From: Desulfobacterales bacterium
Lineage (GTDB): Bacteria > Desulfobacterota > Desulfobacteria > Desulfobacterales > JAFDCJ01
DNA: 5,085 nt
Reading direction: 5' to 3'
Assembly: GCA_029939875.1 (NCBI GenBank)
Contig: JAOZSC010000229.1
Coordinates: 1 to 5,085 of the forward strand
The notes below the pieces were generated by a model, which made no database searches, was not told the DNA's origin, and was given only the letters and a program-made list of their open reading frames with translations. Below are positions 1 to 5,085 of this stretch, in pieces. Within the stretch, counting starts at the first letter, position 1; every line of letters starts with the position of its first letter. A program made the translations under genes and the position numbers.

Positions 1-577
1 CGGTGACATCCAGGGCGGTGGTGGGTTCATCGGCGATCAAAATGCTCGGCTCACAGGACAGGGCCATGGCAATCATCACCCGCTGGCGCATGCCGCCGGA
101 CAGTTCATGGGGGTACTGCCGTATCCGGCGTTTGGCCGCCGGAATCCGCACCGCACGCATCATCTCCAGGGCCTGCTGCATAGCGGCAGATTTTGACACG
201 CCCTGGTGGCGCTGGATATTTTCGGCAATCTGGGTGCCGACTTTGAATACCGGATTAAGCGCTGTCATCGGTTCCTGAAAAATCATTGAAATTTCATTGC
301 CCCGGACATCACGCATCTGCTTTTCACTCAGCTCGACCAGGTTCTGACCCCGCAGCAATATTCGACCGGAAGCGATGCGACCCGGAGGGGAGGCAATCAG
401 TCTCATAACGGCCAGTGCGGTCATGCTCTTGCCGCAACCGCTTTCCCCGACAATTCCCAGCGCTTCTCCAGCGTTAAGATGCAGATCGATCTGGTTGAGT
501 ACCCGGATATTTCCCCTGCGGGTGGCAAAATCAACACACAATCTTTCAATCTGCAAAATTGGCTGCCCGTTGTTCAT
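1..577 (-). CDS. Dipeptide/oligopeptide ABC transporter ATP-binding protein, DppD/OppD type (partial, 3' end off-window)
   Basis: This is the cytoplasmic ATPase that powers peptide-type import through the two permeases encoded just upstream. I translated 192 complete residues; the rest lies beyond the left edge. Visible motifs in order are Walker A GESGCGKS (residues 44-51), Q-loop [10 protein letters not shown] (100-109), ABC signature LSGGMRQR (159-166), and Walker B with D-loop, [12 protein letters not shown] (179-190). [10 protein letters not shown] and the [10 protein letters not shown] ending are typical of the Dpp/Opp/Nik ATPase subfamily. The C-terminal region, where this family often carries an oligopeptide-binding extension with a Cys-rich motif, is not visible. 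The ATG at 577 follows the permease stop by 3 bases and lies in the same frame as it, so no upstream start is possible. No clear Shine-Dalgarno sequence precedes it, which suggests translational coupling. The Walker A Cys replaces the common Ser, a position that tolerates substitution. The substrate cannot be named from sequence. Confidence 0.96.
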   Translation of the reverse strand, partial: MNNGQPILQIERLCVDFATRRGNIRVLNQIDLHLNAGEALGIVGESGCGKSMTALAVMRLIASPPGRIASGRILLRGQNLVELSEKQMRDVRGNEISMIFQEPMTALNPVFKVGTQIAENIQRHQGVSKSAAMQQALEMMRAVRIPAAKRRIRQYPHELSGGMRQRVMIAMALSCEPSILIADEPTTALDVT

Positions 578-580
578 AAT

Positions 581-1456
581 TTATAATAACCGCAGTTTTG
601 GATTAAATGCGTCGTTTAATCCGTCGCCAATCAAACTGATGCTCAATACGGTCAGGAAAATAGCGACCCCCGGAAAGGTGACCGCCCACCATGTCTCCCA
701 GATAAAATCCCGGGAAGCTCCGATCATGTATCCCCAGCTATAGGTGTTTGGGTCCCCCAGACCGAGAAAACTGAGGGCAGCTTCGAATAAAATAGCCACC
801 CCGACCCCCAGGGTGGCGGCCACGATGAGCGGCGGCAGGGAGTTTGGAAGAATGATCTTCCACATGATGCTCCAGTTGCCGGCGCCGATGGCCCGTTCGG
901 CCAGGACGAACTCGCGCTGTTTGATTTTTAAAAATTCAGCACGGGTCAATCGTGCCACCGGCGGCCAACTGACCACCCCGATGGCAAAAATAATGGTGGG
1001 CAGACTGGGAGAAAAAAGCGCCACCAGCACCATGGCCAGCAGCAGGCCGGGCAGGACCTGGAAAAATTCGGTCACCCGCATCAGCAAATTCTCCACCCAG
1101 CCCCCGTAAAACCCGGCCAGTACCCCGATGATAATACCAATGACCACCGTAAATGAGGTAGCTGAAAAACCCACCAGCACCGTGGTGCGGGCCCCGTGTA
1201 CGATTCCCGCCAGAATATCGCGGCCCAGGTAATCAGTGCCCAGCAGCAGATCCTCACCGGGCGGGCTCATGGGAGCGCCGACCATTTCAAAGGGATCGGT
1301 GGGATAGATCAGCGGGCCGAAGATGGTCAGCAGAGCGATCAACACCCCCAGCACCAGCCCTAACAATGCGGCCTTGTTGGCGGCGAACATAAACCCGGCC
1401 TCAAAAAAACGGCTCGCGGGTGCCATGGCATCTGTCGCTGAATCGGTTGCTTCCAT
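581..1456 (-). CDS. Dipeptide/oligopeptide ABC transporter permease, DppC/OppC type
   Basis: This is one of two inner-membrane subunits forming the translocation channel, 291 residues long and close to the usual size of the family. A short polar N-terminus of about 25 residues leads to the first membrane segment (about 29-51). The periplasmic stretch carries the family hallmark LLGTDYLGRD (71-80), which is typical of the DppC/OppC/NikC branch. Further hydrophobic segments lie near 93-118, 134-168, 205-231 and 258-277. The EAA loop that docks onto the ATPase is at about 181-205 (REFVLAERAIGAGN onward, ending in ILPN). The conserved FLGLGDPNTYSWG follows at 230-242. The ATG at 1456 lies 9 bases after the stop of the upstream permease, with an AAGG that overlaps that stop serving as a distal ribosome site. 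The stop is only 3 bases before the ATPase start. It probably works as a heterodimer with the neighbouring DppB-type protein. Confidence 0.97.
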   Translation of the reverse strand: MEATDSATDAMAPASRFFEAGFMFAANKAALLGLVLGVLIALLTIFGPLIYPTDPFEMVGAPMSPPGEDLLLGTDYLGRDILAGIVHGARTTVLVGFSATSFTVVIGIIIGVLAGFYGGWVENLLMRVTEFFQVLPGLLLAMVLVALFSPSLPTIIFAIGVVSWPPVARLTRAEFLKIKQREFVLAERAIGAGNWSIMWKIILPNSLPPLIVAATLGVGVAILFEAALSFLGLGDPNTYSWGYMIGASRDFIWETWWAVTFPGVAIFLTVLSISLIGDGLNDAFNPKLRLL

Positions 1457-1465
1457 GGGATTTAT

Positions 1466-2434
1466 CTACCTTATGCGCGGGTCGAGCAGGCGGTATGACA
1501 GGTCCGTAAAAATATTCACACCGACCACGATCAGGGTTGAAAAAAATAAAATCCCCAGCAAAAGCGGATGATCACGTCTTAAAATCGCATCAAAGGCAAG
1601 CTGCCCCATGCCGGGCCAGCTGAATACCGTTTCCACCACAATGGCCCCGGCAATCAGTTGACTGAACTGCAGCCCTGCCATGGTCACCACCGGCAGTATG
1701 GCATTTTTCAATGCGTGCTGGTACACCACCACCCTTTCGCTCAACCCCTTGCTGCGCGCCGTGCGAATGTAGTCCGAACCGAGCACATCCATCATGCTGG
1801 CCCGGGCCATGCGGCTGTAAATTGCCAGGTAAATACTGGCCAGGCTGACCGCCGGCAGCACCAGGTGTTTGAGCACATCGGCCATGTAGATCAAACCATG
1901 GGCCCCGGAGCCCACCTCCCGCATACCACAAGCCGGAAACATGGGAACCCAGTAAGAAAACAGAATCAGCATCATGATCCCCGTCCAGAAAACAGGGGCG
2001 GCATAACCGGCCAGCGAAACAACCGTCACCAGGCCGCTGAACAGGCTTTTGGGTTTCTGGGCGGCGATAATTCCCAGCAGGGTGCCAAAAAAAATGGCCA
2101 GCACCAGGGCAGTGATGACCAGCAAAAGGGTGGCCGGCAGCCGGTCCATGATCAGGGAGACCACCGGTTGATCGTAATTAAACGATTGGCCCAGATCGCC
2201 TTTGGCCATCCGCACAACATAGGTCAGCAGCTGTTCGGGCAGGCTTTTATCCAGCCCGTAATCGACCCGCAACTGGGCGATCAGTTCCGGTGTGGCACCG
2301 CCCATCTCACCGACAAGGGTGTCCACCGGATCGCCGGGGGCCAGGTGCAGCAACATGAAATTGAGGATAATGACGGCCAGCAAAAGAATGGCGGAATAAA
2401 GAATCTTTCGCAAAAAGGTAAATAAAAATTTCAC
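1466..2434 (-). CDS. Dipeptide/oligopeptide ABC transporter permease, DppB/OppB type
   Basis: This is the first of the two channel subunits of the importer, 322 residues long; DppB and OppB proteins are usually about 306-340. The N-terminal membrane segment (about 10-31) ends in the family signature LLHLAPGDPVD (28-38). Other hydrophobic segments are near 100-125, 133-160, 187-208, 245-270 and 290-311. The EAA loop (about 220-250) contains DYIRTARSKGLSE and the ALKNAILPVV end. The C-terminus has VETVFSWPGMGQLA (267-280) and the typical ending RLLDPRIR. The start codon is GTG (2434-2432), supported by a GAGAGG ribosome site 9 bases upstream and by agreement with the usual N-terminus of the family. 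It follows the binding-protein gene after a 97-base spacer containing a hairpin, and it is followed by the DppC-type gene after 9 bases. No frameshift or missing motif is seen. Confidence 0.97.
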   Translation of the reverse strand: MKFLFTFLRKILYSAILLLAVIILNFMLLHLAPGDPVDTLVGEMGGATPELIAQLRVDYGLDKSLPEQLLTYVVRMAKGDLGQSFNYDQPVVSLIMDRLPATLLLVITALVLAIFFGTLLGIIAAQKPKSLFSGLVTVVSLAGYAAPVFWTGIMMLILFSYWVPMFPACGMREVGSGAHGLIYMADVLKHLVLPAVSLASIYLAIYSRMARASMMDVLGSDYIRTARSKGLSERVVVYQHALKNAILPVVTMAGLQFSQLIAGAIVVETVFSWPGMGQLAFDAILRRDHPLLLGILFFSTLIVVGVNIFTDLSYRLLDPRIR

Positions 2435-2443
2435 ACTTGTTTA

Positions 2444-2449
2444 CCTCTC
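2444..2449 (-). promoter_or_regulatory. Ribosome binding site of the DppB-type permease (supports a GTG start)
   Basis: On the minus strand, GAGAGG is followed by nine bases and then GTG at 2434-2432. This spacing supports the non-ATG start. A CCGGCGG arm at 2452-2458 lies immediately upstream and can pair with 2487-2493, so access to this site could depend on RNA folding. Confidence 0.7.
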
Positions 2450-2486
2450 GACCGCCGGCTGTAACAATTCGAATTTTAGGGGGGCA

Positions 2487-2517
2487 CCGGCGGGCGATGG
2501 CAAAATCCACCCGCCGG
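2487..2517 (-). promoter_or_regulatory. GC-rich intercistronic hairpin between the binding-protein and permease genes
   Basis: Arms CCGGCGGG (2517-2510) and CCCGCCGG (2494-2487), read on the minus strand, form a perfect 8-bp stem. Inside it, TGG and CCA can add three pairs with a TCG bulge. No U-run follows, so it is a poor intrinsic terminator. It begins 15 bases after the binding-protein stop. In binding-protein-dependent operons such hairpins commonly protect the upstream mRNA from 3' exonucleases or cause partial attenuation, raising binding protein over permease. The function here is inferred from position. Confidence 0.65.
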
Positions 2518-2532
2518 CCTTGTGTTCAATTC

Positions 2533-4155
2533 CTATTTGGGCGCATGCCCGTCTTTCCAGTATACTTTGTCGAAAGGCGTCATGGAACCCCAGATGCTGG
2601 TGATCACATTGCGCAGATCCTTGTTGTAAATGCTCTGATACGGTGCTTCGTGGGTCCAGATCAGCGGGACATCCGCGGTCAGGAGCTGCTGCATCTCAAC
2701 GTAAAGGGCCTTGCGTTTGGCACCGTCCGTTTCGACGGCCGCCTTGGCCATAACCGCATCCAGCTCGGGATTGCAGTAACCCGACGTATTTGTCCAGACC
2801 ACATGCTTCTGGTTGTTACAGAGGTACAGCCGGTGTACGCCGATCATCGGGTCGCCCCAGCTGTAAATATTGCTCATGGTCATGTCATGCTGCCAGCCGG
2901 CAATGCGTTTGTACCAGGACAAGAAATCCGCCGGCGGCCGCAGCTGGACATCAATGCCGACTTTTTTCAGCTGGGGTTTCAGGTACTGGGCAATGGTGTC
3001 CATGCTGTCCGGTTCTCCCGGGTACCAATCGATGGTAGCGGAAAAACGGATCCCGTTGGCCTTGCGCGGATAACCGGCGTCATCCAGCAGCTGGTTGGCC
3101 TTTTTCAGATTATAATCGTATAGGGTGACATTATCCGTGTACCACGGAAACGAGCTGTGGATGGGGCCGGTGGCCGGTTTCGAATAGCCGTAATGCAGCT
3201 TCTGGGTGATGAAATTTTTGTCAATGGCATGGGCGATGGCCTGTCGGACCCGGACGTCTTTAAATTTGTCCTTGCGCAGATTAAACTCGAGAAAATAGAT
3301 CGCCGCGATGCCTTCATAGCCCCGCGATGTAACCACCAGGTGCTTCATTTTCTTGAGCGCTTCGACCTGTTTCAGCCGCAGGCCGGAATTAAACAGGGCC
3401 ATGTGAAAATCCCCCTTTTTCAGGGCAATAAAATTTGCACTGGGATCCTTGATTTTGCGGCCGATCATCCGGTCGAGATAGGGTCGCCCCGGACGAAAAA
3501 ATTTATCGTAGCGCTCCAGGACAAAATAATCGCCCGGTTTGAATTCCACCAGTTTAAACGGCCCCGAGCCCACGGGCTTGATATTGGCCGGATTTTTCCG
3601 GATCGGCCCGTTCTCTTCTTCATTGTAAATGTGTTTTGGCAAAATGGGCAGCAGCGGCGGAGACAGCACCAAAAACAGTGCCGGGTGCGGTTTGCTGAGC
3701 TTGAACACGACGGTGTATTTATCGGGGGTTTCCACGCGGTCCACCGGGCCCAGCATGGAGGGTCCGAAGGAATGGTTTTTCTTGACGATCTCAAACGAAA
3801 AGGCCACATCCTCGGAGGTCACCGGAGTTCCATCGTGGAAGGTGGCGTTTTTCACCAGGTGAAAGGTGTAGGTCAACTTGTCAGCGGACACTTCCCAGCT
3901 TTTAGCCAGATACGGCACCGGCTGCCACTTCTGATTGATCTCCACCAGGGAGGCAAATATCTGTGTGCCCGGCGTCGCCGTGGCCGCCCCGGATTGGATG
4001 GCGTGGTTGAAATGCCGCGGAAACTGGCCATATCCGGCAACCAGGTCTCCGCCCCGTTTGGGAGTTTCGGCATTGACAGCGACCGGCCCGATGACCAGCA
4101 TCACCGCCGCCAGCAACAACAGGCATACGCTCCAAGTTTTAAATGCTGTCCTCAT
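2533..4155 (-). CDS. Family 5 extracellular solute-binding protein of a peptide-type ABC importer (DppA/OppA-like)
   Basis: This exported protein captures the ligand and delivers it to the permease pair encoded downstream. It has 540 residues, close to DppA and OppA of E. coli. Residues 1-29 form a Sec signal peptide: basic start MRTAFK, hydrophobic core, and a VNA cleavage site after about Ala29. The Cys at 11 is not in a lipobox, so a soluble periplasmic protein is more likely than a lipoprotein. The mature protein shows family 5 (SBP_bac_5) hallmarks: an N-terminal KRGGDLVAGY stretch, YLAKSWEVSADKLTYTFHL, the signature FHDGTPVTSEDVAFSFE, then VGSGPFKLVEFKPGDY, VRVRQAIAHAIDK and ANQLLDDAGYPR. 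The ATG at 4155 has a strong AAGGAGG site (4161-4167) five bases upstream. The family binds peptides, but also nickel, haem, sugars and opines, so peptide specificity is only the default guess. As the first gene of the operon it probably carries the main promoter upstream. Confidence 0.97.
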   Translation of the reverse strand: MRTAFKTWSVCLLLLAAVMLVIGPVAVNAETPKRGGDLVAGYGQFPRHFNHAIQSGAATATPGTQIFASLVEINQKWQPVPYLAKSWEVSADKLTYTFHLVKNATFHDGTPVTSEDVAFSFEIVKKNHSFGPSMLGPVDRVETPDKYTVVFKLSKPHPALFLVLSPPLLPILPKHIYNEEENGPIRKNPANIKPVGSGPFKLVEFKPGDYFVLERYDKFFRPGRPYLDRMIGRKIKDPSANFIALKKGDFHMALFNSGLRLKQVEALKKMKHLVVTSRGYEGIAAIYFLEFNLRKDKFKDVRVRQAIAHAIDKNFITQKLHYGYSKPATGPIHSSFPWYTDNVTLYDYNLKKANQLLDDAGYPRKANGIRFSATIDWYPGEPDSMDTIAQYLKPQLKKVGIDVQLRPPADFLSWYKRIAGWQHDMTMSNIYSWGDPMIGVHRLYLCNNQKHVVWTNTSGYCNPELDAVMAKAAVETDGAKRKALYVEMQQLLTADVPLIWTHEAPYQSIYNKDLRNVITSIWGSMTPFDKVYWKDGHAPK

Positions 4156-4160
4156 AAAAT

Positions 4161-4167
4161 CCTCCTT
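4161..4167 (-). promoter_or_regulatory. Strong ribosome binding site of the solute-binding protein gene
   Basis: On the minus strand, AAGGAGG is a near-perfect anti-16S match, separated from the ATG at 4155 by five bases (ATTTT). It fits high expression of the binding protein. An imperfect dyad, AGCAA/TTGCT with a 2-base centre (4179-4190), lies just upstream. Confidence 0.85.
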
Positions 4168-4233
4168 TTTCTATGTTAGCAAAATTGCTGTATTTACAAC
4201 CATCGTTCATAAACCTTAATGTTGCAAAAGTCG

Positions 4234-4315
4234 GAGGGCTTCAGAGCCGAGGCGTCAAGGGTGAAGCTGTAGTCATTTACCGCAATCCCTTGACAACATA
4301 AGATCTGAAGTCCTC
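4234..4315. repeat. Nested imperfect inverted repeat (candidate small non-autonomous element or structured leader)
   Basis: The outer arms GAGGGCTTCAGA (4234-4245) and TCTGAAGTCCTC (4304-4315) match at 11 of 12 positions when inverted. The inner arms GTCAAGGG (4254-4261) and CCCTTGAC (4287-4294) match perfectly over 8. The arms are separated by 8 and 9 bases on the two sides, so the whole unit is nearly symmetric around a 25-base loop. It could be a small MITE-like element with terminal inverted repeats, or a hairpin in the 5' leader of the transporter mRNA. I see no clear target duplication at the edges. No U-run follows, so a classical terminator is unlikely. Confidence 0.55.
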
Positions 4316-4344
4316 AAAATGGGGCGCTCATTGCGATATCGGAA

Positions 4345-4353
4345 ATAATACCA
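4345..4353 (-). promoter_or_regulatory. Possible extended -10 promoter element for the transporter operon
   Basis: The minus strand reads TGGTATTAT: a TATTAT hexamer (five of six to the sigma-70 consensus) with TG one base upstream, as in extended -10 promoters. No good -35 box is found 16-18 bases upstream, which extended -10 promoters can tolerate. Transcription from here would give a leader of roughly 180 bases that includes the nested repeat at 4234-4315. This is a pattern match only. Confidence 0.28.
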
Positions 4354-4362
4354 GACCATTAG

Positions 4363-4406
4363 ATGTTGTTTGCCATGTTGTTTATACAACGTTGAGGTAA
4401 ACAACA
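4363..4406. repeat. Inverted-repeat and direct-repeat cluster (TGTTGTTTA / TAAACAACA)
   Basis: TGTTGTTTA (4376-4384) and TAAACAACA (4398-4406) are a perfect 9-bp inverted pair around a 13-base centre that itself contains the palindrome CAACGTTG. An additional direct copy, ATGTTGTTT, occurs at 4363-4371 and again at 4375-4383, 12 bases apart. Such a layout can be an operator for a dimeric regulator or an RNA hairpin. It lies just upstream of the candidate -10 element on the minus strand. No regulator is identified. Confidence 0.5.
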
Positions 4407-4436
4407 GCCATTGCCGTGAAATGCGTATGCGCGCCA

Positions 4437-4506
4437 TCAGGTCGCCACGCGGACACCGACTTCAAGTGCTCCGCGGGCGATGGCCCCATTTACCATCAAC
4501 AAACAT
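4437..4506 (-). pseudogene. Remnant of an IorA-like gene (indolepyruvate:ferredoxin oxidoreductase alpha subunit, N-terminus), frameshifted and truncated
   Basis: Read on the minus strand, ATG at 4506 gives MFVDG; then, with one base of the AAA at 4491-4489 treated as extra, the frame continues NGAIARGALEVGVRVAT and ends at TGA 4439-4437. This closely resembles the N-terminal motif of IorA-family proteins, GNEAIARGALEAGV followed by a VAT-like stretch and YPGTPSSE. Here the YPGTP motif of the thiamine-diphosphate PYR domain is missing, and the DNA after the TGA has no recognisable IorA similarity in any frame. The frame upstream of the ATG (reading ESKRPL) may also belong to the ancestral start. 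IorA normally has around 600 residues, so only a scrap is left. It begins about 50 bases after the FrhB-like gene on the same strand, as if once co-transcribed with it. The family assignment is from memory of the motif, not from a search. Confidence 0.6.
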
Positions 4507-4555
4507 CAGGGGCCTCTTTGATTCTCCAGTAAATACGTCAAAATTTCTCCACTAT

Positions 4556-5085
4556 CTATCCTAATATTTTTTTCACGACCTCGGGCGCTATCCTCACAGC
4601 AGACCGTTTTCCTTCTTTGTTGTTGATAAGCTCCCGCCTGATCAGGGTTCGCAGCGAGCGCTCCTTCTTTTCCCCGGCCGCCTTCGCGAGGTGGTTTATG
4701 TTTTCACGCGGCATTTCCCCGGTTTCCAGAAACCCCTCGACGATGGCCTGTTGAACAAGCGTAGCGCCTTTTTCGGAGCGAATAATCAGGGTATTCCACC
4801 CCGGCCGATCTTCGTACATTCCCACGGAAATATCTGACCATTCCGAAGTCATATCCAGACAGATAAAGCAGGTTTGAGGAATAAGCGGTTTTACTTCCGC
4901 AAGCGGTATTTCCAAACGCCGGTCTTCGGTCTCAACGACCATGATATTGGCGGGCGGCGGGGGGATATCCATGCCGTGGATACCGGATACGTCCAGCTTA
5001 TCGGCCAGCAACGCCGCCAGTTGCCGTGTATCCAAGGCCCAGTTGCAAAACAGGCCGATCGTCAGGGCGATGGGATCAGTAAAAT
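4556..5085 (-). CDS. FrhB/FdhB-like protein (coenzyme F420 hydrogenase/dehydrogenase beta-subunit family), C-terminal part; 5' end off-window
   Basis: This family comprises iron-sulfur flavoproteins that pass electrons between ferredoxin-like or F420-like carriers and a partner oxidoreductase. The visible 175 residues are the C-terminal portion (FrhB_FdhB_C region), and the stop is TAG at 4558-4556. The frame remains open through the right edge: upstream of a TTG at 5035 it reads FTDPIALTIGLFCNWA, which runs into LDTRQL. GLFCNWAL matches the conserved GLFCTWAL-type motif of the family, so the TTG is internal and the start is outside the window. Further family features are IPLAEVKPLIPQTCFICLD with a CxxC pair (visible residues 72 and 75), EWSDISVGMYEDRPGWN, and LIIRSEKGATLV. 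The tail (about 137-175) is basic and probably helical. The physiological carrier and partner cannot be told from this fragment. In bacteria lacking F420, such proteins are thought to serve other flavin- or ferredoxin-linked reactions. Confidence 0.9.
   Translation of the reverse strand, partial: FTDPIALTIGLFCNWALDTRQLAALLADKLDVSGIHGMDIPPPPANIMVVETEDRRLEIPLAEVKPLIPQTCFICLDMTSEWSDISVGMYEDRPGWNTLIIRSEKGATLVQQAIVEGFLETGEMPRENINHLAKAAGEKKERSLRTLIRRELINNKEGKRSAVRIAPEVVKKILG

Larger units (their letters stand above)
4156..4555. other. 400-base intergenic region between the FrhB-like gene and the transporter operon
   Basis: No intact gene is supported here. From right to left it holds a broken IorA-like fragment (4437-4506), an inverted-repeat cluster (4363-4406), an extended -10-like element (4345-4353), a nested 82-base inverted repeat (4234-4315), and the A/T-rich leader with the ribosome site of the binding-protein gene. 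I see no intrinsic terminator with a U-run after the FrhB-like gene, and no tRNA or riboswitch class that I recognise. All short open frames here (for example 4273-4437 minus, 54 codons) lack family-like sequence. Confidence 0.6.

Noticed and set aside
1658..2425. 255-codon plus-strand open frame rich in His and Gln
   Set aside because: It is antisense to the DppB-type permease; the His/Gln richness is what hydrophobic membrane codons give when read on the opposite strand.
4143..4155. Cys11 in the binding-protein signal peptide as a possible lipoprotein site
   Set aside because: The residues before it (TWSV) do not form a lipobox and the hydrophobic core continues after it; a VNA signal peptidase I site at 27-29 fits better.
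3157..4179. Long open frame of 340 codons on the plus strand opposite the solute-binding protein gene
   Set aside because: It is entirely antisense to a complete, motif-rich family 5 binding protein, and its translation shows no family-like sequence; such frames are common opposite GC-rich genes.
4181..4208. Sigma-54-like TGG...GCA pattern upstream of the binding-protein gene
   Set aside because: The GG to GC spacing is 11 instead of the required 10, and the conserved bases around them do not match.
4290..4320. Perfect TTGACA on the plus strand at 4290-4295, looking like a -35 box
   Set aside because: No acceptable -10 hexamer lies 16-18 bases downstream and no plus-strand gene follows; the motif is part of the inner inverted-repeat arm.
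4273..4437. 54-codon minus-strand open frame with ATG at 4437
   Set aside because: There is no recognisable family and no good ribosome site, and it runs into the nested inverted repeat; it is best treated as a chance frame.
4370..4564. 64-codon plus-strand open frame in the intergenic region
   Set aside because: It overlaps the IorA-like remnant on the opposite strand and the end of the FrhB-like gene; composition is not protein-like and there is no ribosome site.

Overview
All recognisable genes lie on the minus strand, so the window is read from its right end to its left. Most of it is an oligopeptide/dipeptide-type ABC importer operon in canonical order: family 5 solute-binding protein (2533-4155), DppB/OppB-type permease (1466-2434), DppC/OppC-type permease (581-1456) and a DppD/OppD-type ATPase cut by the left edge (1-577). 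The three downstream genes are separated by only 9 and 3 bases, while the binding protein is set off by a 97-base spacer with a GC-rich hairpin, a usual layout when the binding protein is made in excess. The second ATPase (DppF/OppF type), if present, lies beyond the left edge.

The right end (4556-5085) holds the C-terminal part of an FrhB/FdhB-like (coenzyme F420 hydrogenase/dehydrogenase beta-subunit family) iron-sulfur flavoprotein. The frame stays open to the right edge, so the gene begins outside the window.

The 400 bases between these two units (4156-4555) are the least ordinary part. They contain a short broken remnant resembling the N-terminus of the indolepyruvate:ferredoxin oxidoreductase alpha subunit (IorA), a 9-bp inverted repeat with an extra direct copy of its arm, an extended -10-like promoter candidate, and an 82-base nested inverted repeat that could be a small non-autonomous element or a structured leader of the transporter mRNA. 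The binding-protein gene begins after a strong AAGGAGG ribosome binding site.

The organism is a bacterium, judging by the Shine-Dalgarno sites, the Sec signal peptide and the bacterial-type Dpp/Opp operon. An FrhB-like protein next to an IorA remnant suggests an anaerobe with ferredoxin-based metabolism, such as a sulfate reducer of the Desulfobacterota; this is inference. I see no convincing new multi-gene system. The points worth checking are the decayed iorA-like fragment, the nested repeat, and the alternative RNA structures in front of the first permease gene.
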